Source: Endomychus coccineus (lineage: Eukaryota; Arthropoda; Insecta; Coleoptera; Endomychidae). Taken from it: DNA of 64,000 nt. This document shows positions 1 through 11,800 of this stretch, in pieces. How positions within the stretch are numbered: position 1 is the stretch's first letter; each line of letters starts with the position of its first letter. The notes below the pieces were generated by a model that did no database searches, was not told the DNA's origin, and saw only the letters and a program-made list of their open reading frames with translations. The DNA lies in contig OY294067.1 of the NCBI GenBank assembly GCA_958510875.1, positions 255,937,736-256,001,735 of the forward strand, given 5' to 3'. Made by a program: the position numbers and the translations under genes.

Positions 1-585
1 CATACACTTCCCCGAATTACCTATACAACTGCTACTCTTCAGTGACTTAAAAAATTTTGCCTTAAAAGATTAGGTTCTAAACCAGAGGAACATATTCGTA
101 ATGTAGGAGGTAAGTTTCTACCAAATTGAATGAATTTACCGGCAAGGAAGTAGGTGGCGACATTTCACGTTCAGGATCAGAAAAGGAACAAGATTTAAAA
201 CAATTTTAATGGGTGCACCAAATATATTATAACATATTTGGGGTGCATATTATTATTTTTCAATAATATAAGTCAAATACAAATATAACGACATTGGAGA
301 TGAATCCTACAGTAATAATTATATTAATTGTTCTAAATGACCGCGTTGGCTACCGAACAATAAAGAAATATTCATTTCGAAAGAAATCGAAATAAACCGA
401 ACATAGTTTGCAGCTTGGAATCCGCTACTTCAGGTTTCCCTCCCAATCATCATCTTGCAATGACGATGATCAGTTGATCAGTGACACAAACAAAATCAGT
501 GAAGCTATCCAACCATACTCCTTGCTTATTAAAAATAATAAAACAATTTATTACGAGGTTTGAAGCTAACTTGTACATTGTTTTG
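1..585. other. no gene recognised, left edge
   Basis: No conserved reading frame or repeat was recognised. If SND1 continues leftwards, this is part of its intron after the exon ending at 2891. The missing SND1 C-terminal (Tudor) exons were looked for in 1-2890 on the minus strand and not found. Confidence 0.4.
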
Positions 586-1480
586 ATAAAATGAATCAAT
601 TCTTTCACTTACAGTACCAAAATATGAGAGGGAAACGTATTTTGATGAAGAATCAAAATTTTTTGTAAAAGGGTAGATACTTGAGTAAGTTAATTTCTGC
701 TTTTTTCTGTCAATTTATTTGGATTTTACTTGAGGTTGAAAACCATTGTTAATGGCTATAACCTTGATAAATTCAATTCTTCATTAAGGTTTTCAGGAGA
801 AATAGGAAGTGAAAAGGCCCTATGTATCATTCTGTTGTATGTCACAAATTAGCAGCATACAACTCAACGATACATACAGCCTTTTCACTACCTCTTTCTC
901 CTGAAAACATGAATGAAGAATTGAATATAATCAAGGTTATAGCTATTTATAATGGTTTTCAACCTCAAATTATATCGAAATTGACAGAAAAAAAAGCAGA
1001 AATTAACTTACTCAAGTATCTATCCTTTTCAAAAAATTCTGATTCGTCATTAAAATATGTTTCCCTCGCATATTTAGGTCCCGTAAGTGAAAGAATTGCA
1101 GACAATCTAAAAGTTAGCTTCCAACCTCAAAATAAATTGTCCTATTTTTTGTTCAATGCTAATGATAAGACACATAAGTTTAATGAACCTGGAGTACATA
1201 AATTAACCTAAATTAACCTTTTCAGAGTTTGATAACTTTTAGATCGGTAGATCAAGTCGTAATATAGAAACGAACACTTTCTCTAACTATATTTTAGAAA
1301 AAGGGCACACTTTTCCAAATTTAGATGAAGTTAAAATTTTACATAACGAGAGTAGAGGCTTTAAATTAAACACACTAGAATCAATAGAAATTTTCAAAGG
1401 TATTAAAAATAACGACAATAAAATTTTTAACAATCAATTAGATGTGTACTACAGCATCCTGTTTGATGTCTTGATAACGT
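586..1480 (+). mobile_element. Penelope-like element fragment with inverted duplication
   Basis: The frame from 822 to 1211 resembles the linker between reverse transcriptase and the GIY-YIG endonuclease of Penelope-like elements, and shares block order with the better copy at 39904-40581 (a YLGPVSERIADNL block against [13 protein letters not shown], then SFQPQNKLSY, then GVHKL where the GIY-YIG core begins). After a stop at 1209 the similarity resumes in shifted frames to about 1477 (an ESIEIFKGIKN block). The stretch 586-818 is a diverged reverse complement of about 880-1110, so two partial copies lie head to head around a short spacer. It is degenerate and non-functional. Identification rests on family knowledge and comparison inside the window. 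Confidence 0.75.
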
Positions 1481-1583
1481 AAAATTTCCGATAATACTCT
1501 TTGTGCCTTCCTAGTATACCTCCGCATTAAAATGTCCTCATCACATATTAACTCTATCTCATTATCCAATTTCAATTATACTA

Positions 1584-2549
1584 CCGGGATATCAAAAATT
1601 ATCTTGGTCAAGGGTGGTTGTGAAATCTAAAACGTGTGTCTTACTTTATGTTTGAAATAATTATGTCACTGTCACACTGACATCATCAATAACCTACAAA
1701 TTTCATACCTATTTATTTCAGTTGTAAAACAATAATGAACTACAAATTATGAAATAATTATGTGAACTTTGAACCTTTTCAGAGCTCGTGATAGCCACAA
1801 TCCGGGTCAAAAACTGTTTTGAAATAGTTAATTTTCCCTAAATCGAATGACGTTCACGTGAGAAGCCCGTAGCACGCGAGTTAGAAAAGTGCAAACTGGT
1901 TGTACCTAATACGGCTTTACGACGACTTTTCGCGTGCCGTTTTCGCTCCATGTAGTTAGATTTAATATCGGACCGTGCCCGACGGCCCTTCTTTTTTCGA
2001 TAAATGTCCTTAAATAGGAAAATTTAATTAAAACAGTTTGAGCTATTCTCAGATCTCAGCTACGCGCGTCTAACGTGCGACGTACCAAAGGGAATTTTCT
2101 CGCGACTAAAATATACACGAAGCCGGTAAAAGCTAGCGGCCCATGACCAAAAACACTTTATTACAACTGGCCTCGGTCGCACGGGGCAAGAAACGGCCCC
2201 AAATTAACAAGACCGAGGTAAAATGTATAAACTCTAACTTACGCGCAGCGAACTCCTCGAGGCATATGTCAAAATGATTTCGTTCGTAGATAATTACATA
2301 GGACGTCTGGCGTTCATGCAATTATGTTTTTAGATAATTCGAACCTTCTAATTTCGATAGGCCACGTGAAAATCCCGGAGTCCAAAGCGCTAAAGACTTC
2401 TGAGTGTTACTATATTCGTATAAAATTGCGAAATTTCGCACTTTTAGAAACTTCAAATTAATTATGACATAATTATTTCAAACGTAAAGTAAGACACACG
2501 TTTCAGATTCCACAACCACCCTTGACCAAGATAATTTTTGATATCCCGG
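1584..2549 (-). mobile_element. 966-bp TA-flanked inverted-repeat DNA element, copy 1
   Basis: Both ends carry the inverted repeat CCGGGATATCAAAAATTATC, continuing as imperfect inverted similarity for about 85 bp, with TA at 1582-1583 and 2550-2551. A related copy lies at 48144-49105 in the opposite orientation. A 62-codon open frame without ATG (2133-2321, minus) is kept in both copies with about nine amino-acid differences, but no protein family was recognised. The TA flank and inverted ends fit a non-autonomous Tc1/mariner-type element; the superfamily is an inference. Confidence 0.75.
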
Positions 2550-2890
2550 TATCCTAACAATGTATTTCCCTAACCGGAACCCCACTTGTTACTTGTGTCT
2601 TATATTGTACCAAAAATAGCCAATATTATTCATATTTTCATACGTTAGTATCGTTTGAAGATGACACGCTAGTGTCGAAACTAGTCACGATTTGTTTCTA
2701 TAATATATGTGATTAAAAACAAAGTAAGTGTTTTATTTTATTATATCAATATGATAAATTATCACAAAGTAACGTCTTCCACCATTGAATTTCATAAAGA
2801 TATTCAGTTGAAAGTCCCTCAATATAATCACCAATTAATAATTTCTATTGTATTATATGTGTTTATAGCTTATGTTGCAATATCACTTAC

Positions 2891-5800
2891 CACTTTCTCC
2901 TCCACTTGCTTTTGTTCTTCCGGTTCTTCTACATAATCCTTCCAAATTCGAAGTTTCTGAGTTTTAGCTGCATCTTCTGCATCTTTTAGAACTGGACCGA
3001 ATTGGGATTTTTCGCCATTTCGATGAACCGATGCGAATCCTTCCTTGACCAAAGCCACCGATATATTGACGTTATCGGACCACAGCCACCCTATGAAATT
3101 TCCAGCTTTGTCCGATGCGTCGACTTGAATGGTGACCTCTCTTTGCAGGCAATGTTCTTTCGTGAATTGCAATGCTTCATCGCCGTAAGGCTCCCCATCG
3201 ATAGGAGGAGCATTACCCATAGCGCTCCTAGCTGCACGAGGGCAGTTAATACCACCTGGAAAATATCGAGTTATTTAGAGGTGAATGTAAACGCGGTCTT
3301 TGATTTTTCCAAAGCACAAATTGTTAATACACGTCAACAGGAACTAAAGGGACACCTTATTCAACTTAATTATCCAAAAATATTCTTAAACCTTCACAAA
3401 CACTGCAGAAGTGAACTAGGAATTTCCTGTTTAAACATTCGAAAAGTCTATTTTACCAAAATGACGTCAAATCGTTTATCATCTAAACATCTAAGAAGGG
3501 TTGTGTCGCGTTCAATGGTCTGTCCACCGTTCCGGGTTAGCTTTAGTGAAATTCTTCAGCCTAGTTAGGTTAATTTTTTCTTGGGTTTCAAAGATATTCA
3601 TCAAAGCCCTTCGGGCTATGATTTGAATAAGAAACAACCACACTTATGCAATAAAAATACTGTTCAATAAAGACCTTTCAGCTACTAAGTAGCCATCATC
3701 AGAGTAAACTGTGCCCGTTTAATTACTATTCGGAGATAATAATGAAAAAAGGGGTTACCCTTTCTAAGTTACCTAACTGTAGTGTTTTGAAAGTGATAAC
3801 TTTCTTGAGAAATGGTGTGACCTATATTCAAAATATGTTCGGCCCATTTACATGGAAAAACCCGGCTCTTTTACGAAATAAGTAGGGATGTTCACCCTCT
3901 CAATGTAAAAAGGGGTTGAAAGTGAACATATGAATATACTTTTATTACGTAAAATTGAATTCCAAACACTTTTTGTGCCTTGTCAATTTTGCCTAAAACC
4001 AATAGAATGACCCGAAAATGCATTTGAAATTTTAGAGGTGGGGGAAAGTGGAGGTGGTAGTAAATGACATTAAAAATGGCAAAGGGGTGGTTGATAAAAA
4101 TAAGGTATGCAAAGTTGAATTCTAAACACTTTTGGACTTTTGGTAATTTCTCTAAAATCATCAGTTAGGCTACAAAATGCATTTTTATATTTTAACCCGC
4201 CATTTTGAATTTTCAAATTTTCTCGTCGAATTCGTAATCGCTGACCCCTCAAAACCCCTATATGTAAATTTGAAGGAATTCGCTTAAGAATTCGGCGAGA
4301 TAGAAAATGGGGTTGCTAATAACCCCTCTAGCAAAAACAGGGGGTGCGACCGCCAAAATCTAAAGGTTAAAAAAGTTAATTGGTTCAAACATGAAGCGAA
4401 TGCAAAAGGTTTCATTGAAATCCATCCCATTACAAAAAAAATAAGAAGTTCTTGAATTCATTTCCTCTACTAAGAGGTCTGTTCATTTGTGTCCTTGCTA
4501 ATGCATAGAGCAAGCTGATCAAATCAGTTAATGTCATCACAAAGCAGATAGTAGTAGCTTAGATTAGCAAAGAAGAATTACTGCAAACAAACATTTTTTT
4601 GACACAGACAACATAGCCTAGAAAATTTTCAAAAACCTACACAAATAAAAATATCAAAAATGCTATTTTTTGCCTTGCAACAGATGATACATTCTCTTCT
4701 AGTTCATCTGAAGATGATGAAATAGATGATTTGGAGATCTAAGAAGCCATTTTAACTAATAGAAATTGTATTGAAAATTATTTTGAAGTAAGAGTTTTGC
4801 ATGAAACAATAACAAATATTTCTTTGAACTGTCTCTATATCCATATTTTAGGTGATATCCATGTATAACGAACAAGAATTCAAAATGCATTTCAGACTTA
4901 GTCGTGATAAATTTCAAATTCTTTCAAACGAATTTCTAGTCTCTAATATATACCAAAATCTTCAGAAGAATTGTAAGTTTACTTGTTGAAATCAGTTGAA
5001 TATCATAATTACTTCATCCTTGTGGTAAATTATTTGTTAGTTAGCTAACATAAGATTAAATATTGACAATAAGAAGTCGCTTCTGGTGTTCCTATGGTTT
5101 GCGAGTCATCAAACCTCATATAGAGAGGTTGGAGACCGTAAACCGACAGGACCTTGTGAAGCTGTTGACATTTTTGAATTCGTTAACTTTAATTTTATCT
5201 AGGTACTCGAAAAGTCTGAACTATAAAGAACTCTGGTTTCAGGTTATGTAAACCACTTATACAATGATCTGCTCTTCTTGCTCCGTCGTTTTTCGTCGAG
5301 TAGATTTAGTCTGATCTTTTCAATCTAGAGCAATTTGCTCAACACAAATGAACACAATTAGATCAAATAATCCACACAAACGAACGGACGTTTTTCTACT
5401 AAACTTACTCTATGCATCTCTAGCAACACAAACAAACAGACCTAAGAACAGAACATTCTAAAATGATTTAATACATGTACATGGAAAAAGAATAAGATAT
5501 TCAAGGAATCCAAAAAGGAGGAAGAAACAGTCTAAACTCTTCTTATCTATTTTAACTCATCATAAAAGTAAAGAGAAATAGTTTTGAAACTTACCCAATA
5601 AGAAAGTACACAGACTGTTGGATTTGGGAAGATATAGTCGCAATCTAGAACCACTCGCAACAAATTCAACAATCCCTTCAATGTGCTGAGCTCTCTGGAA
5701 ACTCGCTACTTCGAATTTCGCTCTAGCTGCATCCTGAAAAATAACACTTCAATTAACAAGTTCAAATATTATGTTACACTTTATTTACAATCTCAGTTAC

Positions 5801-8800
5801 ACGTAGAGGGACAGCTTCTTTCTTTGCGTAAACGCCAACTTGCGACTTCAAGGCCTTGTGTTCTGCAGACAACAAATCGTCATATTTGGAGCTGCGCTGA
5901 TCATCATCGGCTCGATATTTCACCACTGTTGCCAAACCTTTCGAGACGAGGGCTTCACCAACATTTCTTTAAAAGGGAAGAGTTACATCAATTTGTTGTT
6001 GAAGACATACTTCATTTAGAATTAATAGAATAATTTTCTGCACAAAAGCGACATGAACAACCGGTAGACATTTATTCCAGTCAGAACTCAGTTGTTATCA
6101 ATTTCAATTACAACAATTTACGAAAAGCAACAAATACAAATAACAATTTGAAAGGTTCTATTTTCACCCTTTACTATGCGACATGAAATTTTATCCAGAT
6201 TAAACACTACTAATAGTCCAGGCAATAAGCCGGGAAAAAAGCTATAATTTAAAAAAATATATATAGCGAGCTAAAATTTTAAAAATTTTTTGCATTTTGT
6301 TCCTAATACCCCATAGATCATTCATGACTATCAAGACCGCGGGGGTTGACCTTTCTCCCCCCCCTCCCCCCAAAAAACGCGGTTTCAACCCACCAGAGGA
6401 GCATTCTTATAAAAACAATCCAAAAGTTTAGAAAATTAATGAATTAAGAGCCGAAAATGACAGCTAGTATGTTTTTTGGGTAGCTGATCACGATCCCGAA
6501 GTTAGTTTTCTCAGAAAACTCCCTCCAGATGGGAAATTTGGAAAATTTATATATAATATATAATTTATAATTTTGTTGGAAAAACGACCTCTAGTAGGTT
6601 TTTTGGGTCGCTGATCACGATTCCGCTGTTATTTTTCCCAAAAAACTCTCCAGATAGAAAATTCGGGAAATTTGAGATTTTCCCGAGACGGTAAATAATG
6701 TTGTTGCAAAAATGACCTCTAGTCATAATTGACTAGACTAGACTAGACAAATTTCTCGAATTTTCCATCTGGAGTTTTTTGGGAAAAATAACAGCGGAAT
6801 CGTAATCAGCGACCAAAAAAACCTACTCTAGAGGTCATTTTTGCAACAAAATTATACTTCATGATTCATAACCGTCTCAGGAAAATCTCAAATTTGCCGA
6901 ATTTTCCATTTGGAGTTTTTTGGGAATAACAGTGGAATCGTGATCAGCGACCCAAAAAACATACTAGGGGTCATTTTCAGCTCATTCATTAATTTTCTAA
7001 GCTTTTGGATTGTTTTTATAAGAATGCTACTCAGAGGGGTTGAAACCCCGTTTTGAGGGGGGGAAGTAAGGTCAACCCCCGCGGGCTTGATACTCATGAA
7101 TGATCTATAGGGTATTAGCAACAAAATGCAAAAAAAAATGAAATTCTAGCTTACTCCGGTTCGTTGCCTGGACCTTAGCCCTTAGACCGCCTGAATGGGT
7201 CCATTGTGCGCCCCTTGATACAACTTCTAGTTCTAACTTCCGTTACTCGTGTTTCAACGTACTGAACTTATTCTGAAAAAATGTACTAAAACAGTGTACT
7301 CACTTGCCACCGATGGTTACAGTTGCACAGACTTTTTCCGGGTAACTGTCTCTAGCTTCTTGAATGTAATCAATCACCACATGCACTTTTTTACCAATCA
7401 GTTTCTTACGTAAATACTCTCTAGCCTCAAACATGTATGGAATGTCATACAATGGGCGGAATCCTTTCGGTCTTGGGGCTGGCTTTCCTTCTTCCGGATT
7501 GGGCCTGTAATCGACAAAAAAAAATCACTTTGACAAATATTTGGAAAAAGGGAAAAAAGTATTAACCTGCCAGCTTCTTTCGGAGCACGGATGCTAGCCA
7601 AAAATATTTTCTTGATTTGTCCATTGGCTAGTTTCACGCTGAGAGCATCTCCGTTGATAATCTCGGCAACAGTAGCAGTAAATTCTTTTTCTTTACCAGT
7701 AACCTTGGGAACAGTTGGTTGATAGTCCTGCCACAATTTCGAACGATTTTCTTTTGCAATGTTTTCGGCCGCCCTTAAACGATCAACACCGGATTTCATG
7801 AATTTTATCGACCAATCAACGCAACGGGCCAAACCGTCTTTGAGAAGAAGTTCGGCAATGTTGCCTTTAGGATGCACAATTGTACCCATGAAATTACTGT
7901 TGTTTACTGATTCCAGGATTATTTCTACATCCCTTTGCAAGAGACGAACCTCCACATAGTATCTGGCTTCATCTGCAAATGGTACTTTTATACTGTAGTC
8001 AGGTTTACCGTTGCTATCCAATTTGACACTGGGGCACTGGAAAACAATTCATCATAAAATAAAAATGTCAGTAGTCAGTAAGTTGTCGTTTTCTTCTTTA
8101 ATTTCCTACACTTTTAAAAAATGAAGCAGTCTTATACTGGGTGTCCACAAAGGGTAGGGGTTATTTGTAACTGCTCCGCCCATGTAACGGCGGGGTTTGG
8201 AGGGGTGCGATAAGGATAGGTTGTTACACTGCTTTTTGGAGATTTAGTAGCCATGGAAGTGTACCCGAAAGACCATCGCGCTTTTTATCGAAATGGTGAA
8301 TCTAGTCAAAACTCAACGTTTATATCGTGCAGAATTTAACGTACGGAAAGCACCAAAGGATGATACTACCAGAAAATGGATTAGAATGTTCGAAAACACC
8401 GGTTCGACTGTAAAAATTAACAATCAAGGTCGCCCGCGCTCTGTTCGAAGTCAACAAATGACTGCAGAAGTGAGAATTTCAGTGCGTGAAAATCCGTCTC
8501 AATCAGTTCGCAAACGCAGTCAAGAATTAAACATTAAGAAATCGTCGTTGCACAATATTCTGAAGCAGAATTTACATCTTACAGCATACAAAATTCAGTT
8601 TGTTCAAAAACTGAACGTCACCGACTATCTTCTCCGGTTGAATTTTGCAAATGAATTGCTTCAACGTTTCCCAACGTTCGAAAACATTCTGTTCAGTGGC
8701 GAAGCGAACTTTCACTTAAATAGCCACGTAAACAGACACAACTGCCGCTACTGGGTCAACGAAAATCCAAGACACAGACATGAACAACCATTGCATAGTC

Positions 8801-11800
8801 CAAAAGTTATTGTGTGGGCTGCCATGTCTGGTGAAGGCCTCATTGGGTCTTATTTTTTTAAAGACCGGCGAGGCCGAGCACTTACGGTAAACAGTGAACG
8901 GTATTGCGACATGTTGAGAGACTTTTTGGTTCCACAACTACAGGAGTTTGAAGGTTTTAATGTGGAAACATGGTTTCAACAAGATGGAGCCACTTGCTAC
9001 ACCTCAAACCAATCACTTGAAGTTGTCAAGCAACTTTTCCCAGTTAAAGTGATCTCTCGTCGAGGCAACATCAACTGGCCCCCGAGAAGCCCCGACCTTA
9101 CTCCCCTTGACTATTTCTTATGGGGATATCTTAAAGAGAAGGTATACCATAAAAAACCACGAACTCTACTGCAATTGAAGCACAATATCCGCACTGAAAT
9201 GGCTGCCGTTTCCAGAGAGATGTGTAGACGAGTGGCGGCTAATTTTCGAATTCGGTTAGAGGAGTGCCAGCAGCAAGAGGGTCGACATTTGGACAACATA
9301 ATCTTTCGCACTTAATTCTTCAACATTTTTTCTGAATAATAAAAATAAAAACCTATTTTTCTGACTTGTAGTTTTTGTTTTATTGAAGTTACAAATACCC
9401 CTAACCTTTGTGGACATCCTGTATAATAGAATACCAAATATTCAGCCAAATTGAATTCCAAAATAATTCAAACCATAGAAAATGTTAAATTTGTATATTC
9501 CAACTCTTCGTGACATACTTTCATATGTCAATGTAGTTCAACTTAGAATGAAAGTTTATATAAAGATCTGTAAGAATGTGATATATGTATGATTTAATGA
9601 GGTTTAAATTGTATTTTGGAAAGTATAACAAATTGAATGAGGTATTGGCTAGTGAATTTTTTTTATGTTTGAGTATTTGCATATACAATTCAGACATTTT
9701 TGATTATTCTATAGCTTCTATCAACATAAATATTTTGCGCTACATTGGTTTCAAGGTCAAAACACCTGTGTAGGCAAAAATGACAATTCTACCTTAGTCA
9801 TGATTCAAATCTTTCTCCTGCTGTTATGTTGAACGATCTTATTACTTCCCTCACTATACATAGTATAAGGAAGTATTGTAATCGGTATCCTCGTTGTAAT
9901 TATAGTATTTTAATGAGCCATAAAGACAACAGTGTTTTTTACTGCTTATAAATATATATTTCACGTATATTTAACGTCTAGTAGTGTCCGAAATTCTCAT
10001 TTAAAGATTCAATGACGTCATCGATGAGACGTCACAGTTTATTACTGTTATGTATTGTAAAACTTGAAGAAAACCAATTTACACGAAAGAAAAATGTAAT
10101 TTTAGATAATTAATGCTAACAAATTGTTTCACCAAACTTTGTCATTCTCAAACCTTCGAGTTATCAATTAAAGTCTGAAGTCCTACCAACTGCCTGTAGC
10201 GCAGTTGATATATCTAATTGAGCGAATGTTATCAATTTGTTCAACGAAGTTTTCTATTATAAGAACTTTAATTATCACATGGCATGATACTTATTCATGT
10301 CAATAGCGAAAAAATACATAGAACCATGAATGATCTCCTCATATCCAAGCTGCATAGTTTTCAACCCCAATCCCCTTTCCCACTCTGTACCGACCTAGAT
10401 GAACTTATGCAGAGTCGACTATAAAAAGAAGGGGAAAATCGCTGCCTACAAGAGATTTGGTAAAAACTACCACCCCCTTTAAAGCTGACAACTACAAATT
10501 TGGACAAAGTTCTGCACACTTGACCTTCAAAATAAGAGTAAAGCCACTGTTCACATGAGATTTCGTATAAACTATCCCAATCCCCTTTTTATCATCCTTT
10601 AAAACAGACAAAAGTACAAATGTTGATAAAATGTTACACACTTGAACTTCACAATAAGAGTAACGTCACTAATGAGATTTAGAAAACTAGCCGACAAAAT
10701 TTGATTTTTTCTCTGTCCTTGGGACTAGACAAAAATTTTTCGATTGTTTGGTTGTAAAATAGTAGGAAAGTCGCCATCTAACCCCTCAGACTTTGCTTTT
10801 GTGGTTAGAATACATGAAAAAGCGTTTTTTAAACTTTCTTTACTATAACTTTGAAACAACGCAAGATAATTTGAATCTGATAAAACTTCTTGAAAGCTTA
10901 TAAACAGAGCTACATTTGGTATATAAATGACCTTGGTAGAATGAACGAAACCCTGATAAAAATCAATTTTTCTGTCAAAAAAACGCAAAAATCACGTTTG
11001 TTCAACCACTTTTGCGATTTTAATCGGTTATAAAAAAAAACTACGCTAGATAGCTCAGATCAGTTTTGCTGACCTGAAAGCCTATTAAATGGGCTACAAT
11101 TTCTGTATGGCACACCTCTGTCACTTGATCACTTATTTTGCGTTATCTAACCACAAAAGCAAAGTCTGAGGGGTTAGATGGCGACTTTCCTACTATTTTA
11201 CACCTAAACAATCGAAAAATGTCGGTCTAGTCCCAAGGACAAAATGGCTGTCGGCTAGTGGAATCAACTACCTCCAACCTACTGAAACATAATAAGCTCG
11301 TAATTATGAATATAAGTAACTCATAAATATTAACTGACTTGCTCCGAATACCCAATCAAGTTTATTCAAGGGCGACGAAAACTTTTGTACCAATATATGG
11401 ATAGAAGTCGGGTAAAATAAGAAGTTTTTATAATCAGATACGCCCTCCGATGATAGGTGATTCATTCGTATATGTAATAAACTAGTTTTATGCCAACCTT
11501 CATGACATTTTTCAAACTTGACCTTCAAAACAAGAAAAAAATCACTTTCCACATCAGATTTCGAACTACCCCATCCCTTTTTACCACCTCTTGAAACAGA
11601 TTTTGATGAAATTTTGCCTACTTCACTTTTAAAACAAGAAGAAAGGCACGGTCTACATGAGGTTTGAAAAACACCAACCCCCTTCCCACCCCTTAAAGCA
11701 GATAAGTACAGTACAAGGGCAAATATTTTTATAAATTGTTGAAGTTTGTATATAAATTTAATGATTCAATAATTCCAAAAACATCTACGTTATTTCATAT

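Noticed and set aside
2133..2321. 62-codon frame in the TA-flanked element as a protein gene
   Set aside because: It has no ATG in either copy and no recognisable domain; kept only as an observation.
3002..3568. 188-codon plus-strand frame over SND1
   Set aside because: It is antisense to the well-supported SND1 exon at 2891-3255 and runs into intron.
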